Shown: positions 33,050 to 44,346 of the stretch, in pieces
Numbering within the stretch: the first letter of the stretch is position 1
Layout: every line of letters starts with the position of its first letter
Source of the DNA: Ichthyophis bannanicus
Taxonomy: Eukaryota > Chordata > Amphibia > Gymnophiona > Ichthyophiidae
Length of the DNA stretch: 64,000 nt
NCBI GenBank assembly: GCA_033557465.1
Contig: CM066043.1
Span: 83,668,662 to 83,732,661 of the forward strand
Reading direction: 5' to 3'
The notes under the pieces: generated by a model
What the model was told of the DNA's origin: nothing
Seen by the model: only the letters and a program-made list of their open reading frames with translations
Database searches by the model: none
Position numbers and translations under genes: made by a program

Positions 33050-34743
33050 CTGGGAGTAAATTGGTCAGGTTTAGAACCTGCTCTGATTTGGTGCTTCAAA
33101 CAGGCCACTCCACCCACGCAGGAGTTGCTGTGTTCCTTGATTAATGCTTCACTGAAGCAGAGTAGTGTCCTGCGCTGGCTCAAGGAGGCAGTGGTGACAC
33201 TTGTGATGAAGAAGGCTGACAGGAATTTGTGCCATTTCTAACCTGCCCTTTTTGGTGAAATTAGTGGAGAAGAACGTTTGTGGCTCACAATGGGGGATTT
33301 CTGGAAAATCATGAACTTCTGGATGTGGGCCAGTGGGGATTTCGCATGGGGAGTGAGGCTGAACCTTTATTGTTCGCTCTGCTCGACCAGGTTTATGTGT
33401 GGCTTGAGCAGGGAGTACCAGTGCTGCTGTTCTCTCTGGACTTATCAGCAACATTTGATGTTGTTGAGCATCGCCTCCTCACGGAGCGCTGTAGCACCCT
33501 GGGGTTGGGTGGTCAAGTGCTCGCCTGAGTGGACTCGTTTATGTCTGAACAATGTTTCAGAGTTCGGGGGCCAGTTGGCTGTTCCTCCTTCTATACCTGG
33601 TAGTGGGAGGTTCCTCAAGGCTCCTCTTTATCCTCTCTATAGTTCAATATTTTCTTGCAGCCTTTGAGGTCTTTGATACGCTCTTTCGGCCTGTCCTTCT
33701 ATGCTTATGACCTACAGATTTTGACTTCCCTGAATAGGTATTTGGAGACAGCAGTAGAATGGCTGAATGCCTTCTTGTCACCATTCCATGACTGGTTATC
33801 AGTGAGCAGTCTCATCCTCGATGTAGATAAAATTGTTTGCCTGTGTTTAGGGATGGTGCCCTGCTCGGATTTTCGGTGTCAGCCCATTATCTCCGGGTTT
33901 GAGATCCCATGGACAGAAGAACTGCATTCGCTGGGCATTATATTGGAGCTGACTGGGGTTGGAGAGAAGCAGGTCTGCCTGGGGTAAGCTTCAGTTGGCC
34001 CAGCAGTTGCGCTCATACCTTAACACTGAGGATTTGCGACCAGTGGTCCACTTCTTGGTGCTTGGTACTCTTGACTACTGTAATGCCTTGTACATTGGGT
34101 TGCTGCAATGGGCTCTTTGTCACTTGCAGGTTATTCATAATGCAGCCAGACAGCTCTTGACAGGGGCCCGGTGCCAGGAGAGTACTCGACCTTCACTGGC
34201 CCAGATGCACTGGTTGCTAGTATGGCAGCGCGGGAAGTTCAAATTGTTGGTAAGGGTTTTTAGGGTGCTGCAGGATTCACACACAGGGTATTTGTGGGTG
34301 CTCTTGGACTAGTACTGTCCACCCCACCCATTATGGTCATCCTAGGCCTGGTTGTTAGTGGTGCCAGGATTGGAGATTGCACGCAAGGTCTCCAGTCAAG
34401 CTAAAGCATTCCGAGTTGTAGCTTGTGAATTGTGGAATACACTTCCCCAGGAACTTCGTGCACAGTCCTCTCTGGTAGCTTTTTGTAAGCTCTTGAAAAC
34501 TTGGCTTCTCTCTCGTGGTTGACGGGTGGAGTAGCTGCAGAGATGGGTCTTGTGTCAGTCTTTGGTGAAAACTGGTTTGGGTGGGAGATGGGGAGGTGGG
34601 CTATAGGGATTGGATTTATTCTGTGTTCCTGTTCTGTGGGTTTTGTTAATGATATTTTATGTTGGACTTACATTGCATGCCCTTTTGAATAAATGGTCTA
34701 TTCAGAAATATGGCAAAAACTCCTGTAAATAAATAAATAAATT
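33050..34743 (+). mobile_element. L2-clade LINE, 5' truncated, decayed
   Basis: It shows a broken L2 reverse transcriptase. LKEAVVTLVMKKADRN (about 33180) is followed by VLLFSLDLSATFDVVEH (33424 on), SFYAYDLQIL (33690), TLDYCNALYIGLLQWAL and HNAARQLLTGAR (34068-34170), and ELWNTLPQELRAQ (34430). The catalytic box reads YAYD where YADD is expected. Several frame changes occur. The 3' end is AATAAATAAATAAATT at 34730-34743. The sequence differs enough from the L2 at 44347 to be another subfamily. Confidence 0.85.
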
Positions 34744-34774
34744 GCAAATTTTCGTTCCACCAATTCTTTACCCT

Positions 34775-34860
34775 GGTCTCTCTCGCTCTTTCACACATGT
34801 ACACACGTCCGCACACACACACGTTTTCTCTCTTACTTTCATACACACACATTTTTTTTA
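34775..34860 (+). repeat. Degenerate CA/CT-rich tract
   Basis: CTCTCTCGCTC then imperfect CACA runs (CGCACACACACACG at about 34810). Open frames across it are low-complexity artefacts. Confidence 0.6.
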
Positions 34861-35554
34861 CCTTCTCCATTGTACCCTCCCTTATCCTGCTTCTGGACCA
34901 AACATCATCAGACTAACGTACTCAGCTGTTAAGTTGCTGAGAACTGTGAGACCAATTCAAAGTCTAAGGTCTCAGACCTTTCAGCTCAATTCCATTCCAT
35001 AGACGTCACCGTCGTCCCTGTATCATATATCTCCAAAGTCTTCAATGGCATGACCCTCATAAATATAATCATGCTTTTCTCAAAGCATTTTACTTTTTTG
35101 CTCCAAACATGGCAAAACCACCCTACTCTGTAAATCAGTGGGAGAGTTATGTATCTGTTTTCCTAGCCTTTCTTAATTATATCCCACCAATTAACTATGA
35201 TTTTCATAGCAAGATACTGATTTTCTTAGTAGTGAATTGCAATTGCTTTCTGCAGCCCACAGCAACTGGTCATCCTAGGTGGTGTCCCATCCAATTAGAA
35301 TCTACCATTACCAAAACTGGAAAAGAACCAGATAACTTCAGGATGCATAAGCCCTGTGAGAGGAAGCATGGCTTGCTAGTACTGAACCATCTCATATCAC
35401 AATAAAAGATGCTGTACAGACTCAGAGTGTGCTTACTGAACCCACCTCTCTTAATGGATTTCTGGATATTAAGGAAATTCAAAATATTAGAGACTACCAA
35501 ATATAGTTTTTATTATCAACCATATTTTCAAAGAGTCTTGGGCGGGATGTGTGG

Positions 35555-35780
35555 CTTATTTTTATTGATTTATTTATAGCTTTTATGCCCCCTATCAGAA
35601 CACTTCCTAAGAAGTTACAATAAAATACACTCAGTTAACAAAAAAACAACAAAATAAAAAAATTGCAGATGACAGATAAAACCAAAATGCCTAAGTAACA
35701 TATGAACCACCTTCCGAAAAAGATTTAAGGTTTTTATGTAATGTTGAACAACAGCAGATTTAATCCAACTTTGGAAGTGT
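35555..35780 (-). mobile_element. L2-like 3' UTR fragment
   Basis: The plus strand shows TTATTTTTATTGATTTATTTA followed by GCTTTTATGCCCCC and an A-rich run, which is how a minus-strand L2 3' end looks here. It may be the tail of the L2 fragment at 36697-37364, with the MITE at 35966 and other repeats inserted between. Confidence 0.4.
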
Positions 35781-35965
35781 AAAATCTAAAAATCACTAAT
35801 AGCCAAAAAATGCACTTCACTAATGTATATCTATTACTCGATGTTGACCGACACCATTAATGAGAAACATATAATAAACCAATCATTGGTCTCAAATTTT
35901 ATATATATAACTTTTAATCTTCTTGCACTTTAAAATTCATTAATCAATTTTTTATAATACCTAAA

Positions 35966-36432
35966 GGGCCGGATATTGAGTTGGGCAGGCTATGCACCCA
36001 TACAGCGCAAAGCCCTGCCTGCCGACCCTTAACCCCGGATATGGAATGCTGGGGTCATATGCGGTCCTGAAATTGAATATCTGGGGATGACCGCATCGCA
36101 TGCACCGTGATATTGCGTGCTGCTCAGTTAGCTACTGTGCCTTAAAGATAGGCAAGGGTTTTCCTCACCAATCTGTTGGCAGAGGTCGCTAACTGGGCAG
36201 GATGCAATATCGTCACTGCCCAGTTAGCCACAGTCTCTGGCTCCGTTCCGCCCTTCCCCGTTCCGCCCCAACACACCCCGATTCTAACCAGATAGCATCA
36301 GGGCACGAGGTGAGTTAGATGGGGATATTCAATGGCACGAATCATTTAAGTACCATTGAATATATCCATTTAAGGCATTTACATGGTTTACTGGGCTGTA
36401 AACCATTTAAATGCCTTTCAAAAATCGGGCCC
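35966..36432. mobile_element. MITE, GGGCCCGATATTCA family, second copy
   Basis: The left end GGGCCGGATATTGAG and the inverted right end GGGCCCGATTTTTGA bracket sequence homologous to 20195-20649, including GGGGTCATATGCGG and the subterminal hairpin CATTTACATGGTTTAC / GTAAACCATTTAAATG at about 36378-36415. No clear target duplication is left. Confidence 0.72.
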
Positions 36433-36433
36433 A

Positions 36434-36700
36434 TAGTCTTCTTACTCATAACGACTCTTTAAAAGATACTAAGCACTAACCTGTTTGATCTGAGTATATC
36501 AAAACGTCCAAAGTACTCCGGATCTCTGCATTGACAAACTCAATGTTTGCACATAAAGGTTCATTAGTCAGTTATTTATAAATTACAATCTTCTTGCTCA
36601 AAACGATTCTTCACAAAATATTCAGCATTTATCTGTTTGAGCCCAGCTTGTTAAAGCGTTCAAAACACTCCAGATTACTGCGTTGACAATCTCGACTCAA
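36434..36700. repeat. Imperfect tandem duplication, about 152 bp period
   Basis: TAGTCTTCTTACTCATAACG from 36434 and CAATCTTCTTGCTCAAAACG from 36586 start two diverged copies. Each continues through CTGTTTGA and AAAACGT/AAAGCGT to a shared GCATTGACAA / GCGTTGACAA. Similar words occur left of the MITE near 35915, so the array may be older than the MITE. Confidence 0.45.
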
Positions 36701-37364
36701 GTTTCATCAGTCCATAGTATCAGGAGAGAATCTTTATATTTCAGCGCAGCTTTCCTTAAATAAACTGGCACAATATCAGAGTGCATTGTATCTATAAAAA
36801 TCAGCAGCCAGATCACAAATGTGTAAGGAATTGAGTTCCAAAGTGTCGGTCCTTGCACTAAAAAGATCAACCCATGGACCATTTCTTTGCATGGCAGGGC
36901 CATATAATGAATGCTAAGCAACCTTTAAGAAGCAGAGCGAAAACTGCACCTCGGGAGATATGGTTCAAAGAGGAGGATAGATCAGCACAAAGACAGAATG
37001 CAATGTCCTATAAATTAACATATCAGTTTCAGGCATATGAACTATGCCTGAAACAACACAGGCAGCCCATGAAGTCTCATAAGAGCAGGAGTGATATGAT
37101 CATGTCTGTGTAAGCCCATAATAACTCTCACAGCCAAATTTTGAGCTAGTTGCATAAGCTTAAGTACACACATGGGTAACCCTAAAAATGGAAAGTTGCA
37201 ATAGTCAAGATGATCATAACCAACATTTTCACCACTGTCCGGAAATCGGAGGCACCCAGGTAGTGCTTCAAACTGCAGACCATACACAACTTAAAATACA
37301 TGCACTGGTTCACCTTTCTAACATGGGTTTGGAAGGAAAGAATCCTATGAAGAAGGCCCCCCAA
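36697..37364 (-). mobile_element. L2-clade LINE, C-terminal fragment
   Basis: Minus-strand frames give SFQTHVRKVNQCMYFK and ASDFRTVVKMLV, then CNFPFLGLPMCVLKLMQLAQ, RVIMGLHRHDHITPAL and, nearer the end, QGPTLWNSIPYTF. These are the ordered C-terminal blocks of an L2 ORF2, in different frames. Together with 38710-39040 it probably represents one copy. Confidence 0.8.
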
Positions 37365-37409
37365 TTAGCAGACCTAAGAAATGGCAAACAATATTCAAGG
37401 ACACTAAGG

Positions 37410-37975
37410 GACTGATTGTGAGATGCAGGTTGTGGGGCTGCATGTCCTGGCAGGATGTGCAGTCCCATAAGCCATCCGGGCCTGATCTGCTCACCTGCTC
37501 TCCCCCTGTATATCCTGAGCATCAGGATGGGGAGGGGTGGGAGTTTGGGTGGGCCAGCTTGGCAGGATGTACAGGGCCGATTCAGGTCACGGCCCTATAT
37601 GTCCTGCCGAGCCCATAGGGACGTGCTGCTCAAAGGTGGAATAAGCAGTAAAAAAAACGGTGATCGGACCCAGGGATCCCTTCCCGGGGCCGGGTGCGGG
37701 GGGTCCCCGCCATCCGATCCAGGCCCCAGCAGGCCAGCCATGGGTCAGGCGGCAGAGAAAAGGGGGGCTGGGGCTATGGTTATCAGAGGCACCTGCGGGG
37801 AGGATGTCCCTACAGGCAGCAGGGGGACTCCAGGCCATCCTCAGGCCGATTCTGGTTACCGTGGGAACATTTTGTTCCCATGGCCCAGAATGGGTCCAAA
37901 TAGGCCCGTCTTGCTTGGGACTGTCCGGACAGTCCGGACATGCCCCTACCTGAATTGGGTTCCACAGCAGTCATT
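37410..37975. repeat. GC-rich unassigned block
   Basis: GC-rich DNA with palindromic words (GGACTGTCCGGACAGTCC at about 37918-37935). It has phrases such as GTACAGGGCCGATT also found near 21750. Long overlapping frames (37455-37979 and shadows) have the Gly/Pro/Arg composition of GC-rich noncoding DNA. It lies between the two halves of a minus-strand L2 and may be an inserted DNA element. Confidence 0.4.
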
Positions 37976-37984
37976 TTAGAAGCC

Positions 37985-38232
37985 TTATTTATTTATTTAA
38001 CTAGGCTTATATACTACTTTTCTACCAGTCAAAGCGATGTACATTCAGGTACTGTATATATATATTTTCCCTTGTCCCCAAAGGGCTCACAATCTATGTT
38101 TTTGCACTTAAGGCAACAGGGGGTTAAGTGGCTTGCTCAAGGTCACAAGGAGCACCTATGGGACTAGGAACCCCAGTCCTTCCGGGCCAAGGTTGAACTC
38201 CGACCCGAGTAACTTGCCCCAACCACTCCTCC
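37985..38232 (-). repeat. SINE with LINE (L2/CR1-like) tail
   Basis: On the minus strand: GGAGGAGTGGTTGGGGCAAG, then CCTTGGCCCGGAAGGACTGG, core CCTTGAGCAAGCCACTTAA, then GATTGTGAGCCCTTTGGGGA and CATCGCTTTGACTGG, with a TAAATAAATAAATAA end. The head matches the SINE at 26949. Confidence 0.82.
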
Positions 38233-38709
38233 CTCCAAATTTACAATTTGGACATCTGAAAATGTGAATGCGGGCATCCAAATCGCGAAGACATCCTTTG
38301 AGCCATTTTATAACCGTGTCTGAAGATGTCTCTTGAGCAGGGATATCTGCAACTGTGTCCATGTTTAGACGTGCTCCAGGGAAGAATGGGCTTCAGGTGA
38401 GTGCTCATTTAGGCCCTAAAACATCTGGCGGGTGTAGGAAAAATGGCACCCCTTCATCCCTAGTTCTCTGCAATCGCAATGACATTTGTAGTGTGATAGG
38501 GAAATTTCTGTTGTGTTTGATCCAGTACTGCATGTCTCTTAGACATCCCCAATGCTGAATACTATTCTGGGGACATCTATAGAGAAAGCACCACAGATGT
38601 CCATATCGAGCACATCCATATTTGTGAAATCGTGCCTGAACTTGGATGTGCCTGGCTTTTTGTGGACATTATGGCTTGGACATCTCAGATTACACTTGGA
38701 TGACCAAAA
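38233..38709. other. No gene recognised
   Basis: Unassigned DNA between a SINE and an L2 fragment, with words such as GGACATCT repeated loosely. No coding motif. Confidence 0.35.
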
Positions 38710-39040
38710 ACTTCTCAGACGTTAAAATGTCATCTGCATCAAACTGAAAATCTAAACCCAAACTCTGCAATAATTTCCAAAGTGATGCCAAATAGATATT
38801 AAATAAAATTGAGGACAATGAAGAACATGGCGGTGCTCCTCTAATTAAACTGTACCGTGGAGAAAACTACTTGTGAAATACTACCCTCTGTATATATCCA
38901 TTTAAATAAAAAATGACTCACGATAAGACGGCACCTCCCTTTTCCCAAGCCTGCCTGCCACTGAAATATAATTGAATGAACAGCCAGATCAAAAGCTGCC
39001 TGAAATCAAGGAACATACAAAATGTATATCGATCTCACAC
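38710..39040 (-). mobile_element. L2-clade LINE, RT palm fragment
   Basis: One minus-strand frame reads SILFNIYLASLWKLLQSLG and ends in FDADDILT, an L2 palm with the catalytic Asp pair kept and the preceding Tyr changed to Asp. Upstream, KWIYTEGSISQVVFSTVQF is in another frame. Order and strand fit the C-terminal fragment at 36697-37364, with about 1.3 kb of other repeats inserted between. Confidence 0.75.
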
Positions 39041-39049
39041 AGGAGCCAA

Positions 39050-39747
39050 TGAGATAACATAAATGTACAAAATGCAACTCTCTTGTGAACCCCATATCAT
39101 GTTCTTCTTAATCACAGCTATATTATCGCCATATGGAATAATAAAGAAAATAAGAGACCATCAGAAAAGGTCTTATTGCATATATAACTTTCAAGCACTT
39201 TGCAAACCCTTCACTACCATCATCGGTCTCTAATCCATGGTACTTCTTCTGTTTGCTTGCTTATGCTTTTTATAAAAATATATTTTTGCAATTAAAATCT
39301 TATTATAAGTCATTTCCAACTGTCCTGATATGTATTCCATATTGGAGCCTTGCTTCAGGGGAATTCTCGCACCACACACATTCACTCAGCATCTTTTCAC
39401 TGGCAAAGCTCCTCTTTCCACGCTGCTGTAGGAATTCCCCTGAAACAAGGCTCCAATGGGACAGTTGGAATTAACTTATAATAGGATAAGTGATTGTAAT
39501 AGCAAAAATATATATTTAAAATATGCATAAATAAATAAGCCAAAAGAAAAAGTGCAATGGATTAGAGACCGATGATGGTACTGAAGGATTTGCGAAGTGC
39601 TTGAAAGTTATATATGCGATAAGACTTTTTCTGATGGTCTCTTTTACTTTCTTTATCATTCCTTATGGCGATAATACAGGTGTGATTAAAAAGTTCATGA
39701 TACAGAGTTCACAGGAGAGTTGCATTTTGTGCATTAATGATATCTCA
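39050..39747. repeat. Long inverted repeat, two arms of about 320 bp
   Basis: The sequence from 39050 inward to about 39366 is repeated as its reverse complement from about 39431 out to 39747. Paired landmarks are TGAGATA / TATCTCA, GCAACTCTCTTGTGAAC / GTTCACAGGAGAGTTGC, ATTATCGCCATA / TATGGCGATAAT, AACTTTCAAGCACTT / AAGTGCTTGAAAGTT and GGGGAATTC / GAATTCCCC. The loop is about 63 bases. The arms differ by substitutions and small indels (about 16 bases absent near 39459). No coding capacity was recognised. Words such as CCCCTGAAACAAGGCTCC recall Penelope-like element termini, but I cannot assign it. Confidence 0.85.
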
Positions 39748-40584
39748 AATCATGCAACAGCATCAGACAGGCAGCACCTCTTTCCTCCAGGCCACATGAA
39801 AGTACATTAAGCAAGGAAACCAGTAGTTTTATAAAGTGAAGAATTAAATGGCATTTGGTTTTAGGGATCAAAGCATTTGGTATTGCTAAGTTATCACTGT
39901 TCAGTCATCAAGCATTTGGTACAGAGATTCTCCTGGAACCACTCTCTAAGACAGAAATGTAAGCTCTTCTTTATTATCTCCATAACCAGGTTTACAAAGA
40001 ACACTATTAAAATTTTTGAAAGAGTAAAGAAAATGTTGTCTGTTCTGAAAAATGTAAAAATATTTGTCAAGGATACATTTATCATGAATGTATGAGAGCA
40101 AAGCATTTCTTGTTGAAATGATAGCAATGTTATGCAGTGAACTGCAAATACGGCGGTGAATATTCAACAGAAATGTGTCTCCCATCTCCAGTACTTTGTT
40201 TCCTGTCTTCCCAGAATACATCTCCCACTTGCCAAGGCTACTGCCAGCGCACCTCTCTTTTCTGCTCTCCTGCTGTGATCATCCTCTTCTGTCCTGCTCA
40301 GTGGTTCCACTGCTTGACTTGGATACGGCGGCTTCCCCTATCTGCCCTCATACTGCTGCTGCTATGACTCTCCACTTCATGGCTGCCCCAGTCCCACTTC
40401 CTGCCTTTGACCCTGCAGATGTCTTGCCCAGCTCATGAAATTTTGCAAGAGGCATGTGCGCTCTATAACATATAAACACATTCTACTGAATAGAGCACAC
40501 CCTTTCAGTTAGAATCAGAACACCAGCAGATAGAGAGGTACCAACGTTTTTCAGTGCCAGGCATAATTATAAATACTGTTTAAT
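39748..40584. other. No gene recognised
   Basis: AT-rich then, at 40190-40430, pyrimidine-rich DNA. The open frames here have no recognisable motif. Confidence 0.35.
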
Positions 40585-40589
40585 AATAA

Positions 40590-40700
40590 TAATAATCATT
40601 TTTATAGTGCTTCCAGTGTATATAGCACGTTACGAGACTCATAAGAGAGTCCCTGCTCTTTGGTGCTTATGATGTAGTCAGACAGACAAGACATACAGAG
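40590..40700 (+). repeat. Interspersed repeat, LINE-tail-like, second copy
   Basis: It shares the ordered words TATAGTGCTTCC, AGAGTCCCTGCTC and GCTTATGATGTAGTC with 19978-20120, after an AATAATAATAAT run. The family is unassigned. Confidence 0.5.
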
Positions 40701-41488
40701 AAAAACAAAAAGAGGCTTTGAGTTAAAACAGTGAGGAAGAATTAAATGGGATTAATTGAGGAAGGAAAAACTTTAAATAGGTGAAGCTGCAAGGAACGAG
40801 GCCTCTTAGGATTCTGTCCCAAAAGATTTGAGCAACACTGTACTGTGACACTCTAAGTAGATGCCCAGACTCACCAGATTCTGAGAATAATCCACGGGCA
40901 TGTGACTAGAAGGACATAAAATATGATGTATAGTTACAAATAAGGGCAATCAATAAGAGAATGCTAAGTAGCACCAGTTCTAGACATATGTATCCTTTAA
41001 AGATACTTCTGGTGGATCCATTTGTCCTTCACATGTCTCCCGCTTGGCATTTTGCCATCCTTAACAAGCAGACAGCAGCAACAGTGACTTTGCATGCCCC
41101 AGGGGCTGGCGTTCCATGTGGTTCATTGTCCCAGCATCATTTTGTGTGGTTCAGCATGCTGGCAATCAGAACAGCTGACATTTCAAGCATAGTATTTACA
41201 CATTAGAAGGCTGTCATCTTGCACCATGAGGGCACTGGTATTTGCGAGTTAGGATGCTGGCATTTCATGCGCTATTAGCATCCAAAACATTTCTGTGGGT
41301 TCACTGAGCCCAAAAGGGCAGCTGGTCTCACAGAAGGAAGCCAAGGAAATACACCAAGCAGCCAAAGGGGTGAAAAAAATGCTTATTTTTTAAATGGCGT
41401 GAGAAAACATGATGGAATATTTTATCTTTGTATCTTTTCTCCAATGAATGCTGCCCTCCTGGGAAGATTTTTAACCATGCACCCAGTA
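40701..41488. other. No gene recognised
   Basis: Unassigned DNA. Around 41040-41280 the phrase GGCATTTTG / GGCATTTCA-type words recur loosely. Confidence 0.3.
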
Positions 41489-41720
41489 CTTAATTAATTA
41501 ATTAATATTATTTCTATACCAGGCTCTTTAAAATCAGCGCGGTTTACAGGTAACAATAACTTGTACAGAGCCACAGAACAGCGTGTTGTACATTACAGAT
41601 AACAGGTTTTTATAACTTGGGTTTAACATGGGTAACTATATACAACTCTGTATTTAAACTATGTACTTAAACTATCAAATGAAAAGTCAGGGAACGCATC
41701 CTTACACTAATAACACTGGT
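41489..41720 (-). mobile_element. L2 3' end fragment
   Basis: On the plus strand TTAATTAATTAATTAATA is followed by TTTCTATACCAGGCTC and GCGGTTTACAGG, the mirror of an L2 3' terminus (CCTGTAAACCGC ... GGTATAGAAA). Only the 3' UTR is present. Confidence 0.65.
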
Positions 41721-41937
41721 CAACAATTTTTACAAAAGTCATGTTACTGAAATAAAAATAGTCATTTCTTATTAATTTTTTATATGCTGAACACGAATAT
41801 GACAGTGAAATTGCAAAGTTGGCTCTAGTTTTTTTGTAATCTACAAGAATTAATGTTTACATCACGAAATGCATGTCAATAGTAAATATAATAGGCCTTC
41901 GGTTAATACCTGTAAAAAAACAAGTCATAGACTATTT

Positions 41938-42800
41938 AGATTTTTTCGCCTGTCTCTTGTACAGCTGTTCGGGAGCTTCTCTAGGGAGTGTCCAGCAGTA
42001 GTCAGCCAGCATTGTAGTGGACATTTCCCTGCTATCTTTGCTCCATCGTTGCGATATCCTGGTGAAAATGTTCGCCCTGTTCATCACTAACCATACCACA
42101 GTTGTTAGGAAAGAAATCGAGATGGGAATCAAGGAAATGAATCTTTAGAGACATACTGTAGCCAGGTTTCTGATACTGCATCAGCATGTCTTCTACTAGT
42201 TCCTTGTAGTTTTCTGCGCTAACATTCCTGAGAAAGTTTGTTGACACTAGGCGAAAAGCATTCCATGCTTGTTTCGCATCATCCTGCAGCAAGTTGTTGA
42301 ACCGGTCATCTTTGAAGAGCTCTCGAATCTGAGGACCCATAAAAACTCCCTCTTTAATCTTTGCTTTGCTGAGTCGAGGGCATTTTTCATGCAGGTATCG
42401 GAAAGCTGGCGAAGTGCGGTCCATGGCTTTCACAAAGTTTTTCATCAAACCTAGTTTGATGTGAAGGGGTGGTAGCAGGATTTTGTGAGACTCAACCAGA
42501 GGTGGATGCTGGATATTCTTCTCTCCAACTGTTACATTTTGTCTGCGATTCCATTCCTTCCGCAGGTAGTGCCAATCCCTTGCTCGGCTATCCCACTCAC
42601 ATAAGAAGCACATGTATTTTATATATCCCTGCTGCAGTCCCATTAAAAGGGAAACTACCTTCAAGTCACCACAGAGGTGCCAGCTGTACTTGTTATAGTT
42701 AATGGAAGTCAGTAGATGCTTTAAGTTATCATATGTCTCTTTCATGTGGTAAATTTTGGCATAGACCCCTTTTAAGAGAATGTTTCTTGCTCATCATTCT
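41938..42800 (-). pseudogene. Fragment of a mobile-element protein, DDE-like, broken
   Basis: I recognise this as a protein family found in many copies in animal genomes (insects, cnidarians, fish), but I cannot name its superfamily with confidence. The main frame (42745-42032, 237 codons, open a little further upstream) has CGDLKVVSLLMGLQQGY then CFLCEWDSRARD (Asp27, Cys46, Cys49). It continues with PPLHIKLGLMKNFVKAM (His95), KEGVFMGPQIREL and SDEQGEHFHQDIATMEQR. The Asp followed by a CxxC resembles the core of KDZ/CACTA-like transposases; that is inference. A stop at 42032, where relatives read Tyr, and a frameshift precede the last block, MLADYCWTLPREAPEQL, which ends near 41938. The N-terminal part is missing. 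Confidence 0.7.
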
Positions 42801-43100
42801 GCCTTTTTGATTTTTTTCTCTCTTTATTCTTTCTTCCTCTAGGATGCAAGTTTCATATTGTTGTTCCTTGCTACGTCAACACCCCTATAACAAGTCCCTT
42901 AAGAAAGGCTTTGCCAGAACATGTTGGGCGACTTGATCTGGTTTTATAGACATGTTTAATCAAAAATGTTAGTGTTGATGTGTAAGATGCCATATCCGTG
43001 GCTCTTGGTAGCTATTTATATCTGTTTTAGATTATTTTAATTGTACTTATGAATACATTTTGTGATTTTTGCTTATCTACTATTTTAATTTTAACACTTG

Positions 43101-43168
43101 GGGGCCTGCCTACTAAAGGATTTTTCCGATTCTGTGCCTATGGGGAAACTGCTTAGTGGAAAGGCCCC
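43101..43168. mobile_element. 68 bp foldback MITE
   Basis: The left end GGGGCCTGCCTACTAAAGG and the inverted right end GGGGCCTTTCCACTAAGC pair. TTG lies on both sides (43098-43100, 43169-43171). The ends are close to those at 31041. Confidence 0.65.
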
Positions 43169-44219
43169 TTGGACATTCATTATTTATTAAGTGTAATAGA
43201 TATTACCAAGTATTTTTTTTTTTACTTTGCCCCTTTTTTGTTGTACTGTTGCTTTGCGCAGTGTTTTTTTTGCTTCTCTAGAATTTGTGGTTTACTCTTG
43301 GCCAAAAAAAGAGACTGTGTCACACCTCTTCTTCTGGAGCTGTTGGCTTCCCATGGCAAGTCACATTAAATTTAAGATCCTTATTATAACCTACTGTGCA
43401 TACTATATCGGGCTTCCTATCTACCTCGGCATTCTTTTGATCCCTTATACTCCTCAAAGAAATTTTGAGATCCTTACAAGCCAACTATCTGTCGAATGCC
43501 CTCTAAAACAAGATTTAGACTTTTTTTTTTTCAAAACACTACATTCAGTTACCAAGCTCCCCATCTCTGGAACTCACTCCTCCAGGATCTACGTCAAGAG
43601 ATTTTATATAAGTATGAGAAGTGTCTAAAATCTTGAGACCCAATAGTCAGCAGTGGTGGCTAGCCAATCTAATGTGGTAAGCTGTCATTGCTGAACTTTA
43701 AACCTAGATATCCAATGCCAGGGGTCATATCTGGCCCACCAGCACTGAATATCAATGTTGCCTGGATTGTTGCAAAGCTAACCGGGCAGTGGCAATATCC
43801 AGGGTTTACTGTGCCTAACGTTTGCTACATGTCACTAAGTAGACAGCAGCTCAGTAGCGCTGTGCCTGGTTAGTGATAGGCAGAGCCGGCCCGTCCATTC
43901 AGCAAGAATGTTTTTTGCACAGGGCCCCGCGTTTCAAGGGGACCCGCGCAAAGAACATTCTGCTTTTTTTCAAAATTAAATAAAAAAAAAAAAAGCTGGC
44001 TGCTACCACTGCCGCTGCTGCCGCGGCAGCATGGAGTGTCCCGCGGGGCCCCCTCTGCCCGGCTGAGTCCCTCCCTCCCTCCCTCTGCGACGGCTGAGTC
44101 CCTCTCTGCCGGCTTTCAGATCCGCGAAGGGAGAGTGTCTCCCTCGCGTCTCTGTTAAGCCTGCAGGGACAGATGGGAAATTTCCCTCTCCCAGTAGCAG
44201 CCAGCTTATTTTATTTTTT

Positions 44220-44346
44220 AAATTTTCCTTGAGCCGATGGGGGGTGGGGGTTTAGGACTGGTAATGGGTTATGGAGGGGGTTAGGACTTGACTTGAGGTG
44301 GGCTATGGATTGATGGGGGGGGGCTTAGGACTGGTAATGGGCTATT
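44220..44346 (+). repeat. G-rich minisatellite, left part
   Basis: Units such as GGACTGGTAATGGG and GGTGGGCTATGG, the same as in 46806-48060. The array is interrupted at 44347 by the L2. Confidence 0.85.

Noticed and set aside
37455..37979. 174-codon plus-strand frame as a possible protein
   Set aside because: Three or four overlapping frames are open in the same GC-rich block, none has a recognisable motif, and the segment looks like an inserted repeat.
43990..44150. CpG-rich stretch as a gene promoter
   Set aside because: It lies inside the hAT-type element bounded by the 8 bp duplication and has no associated gene.
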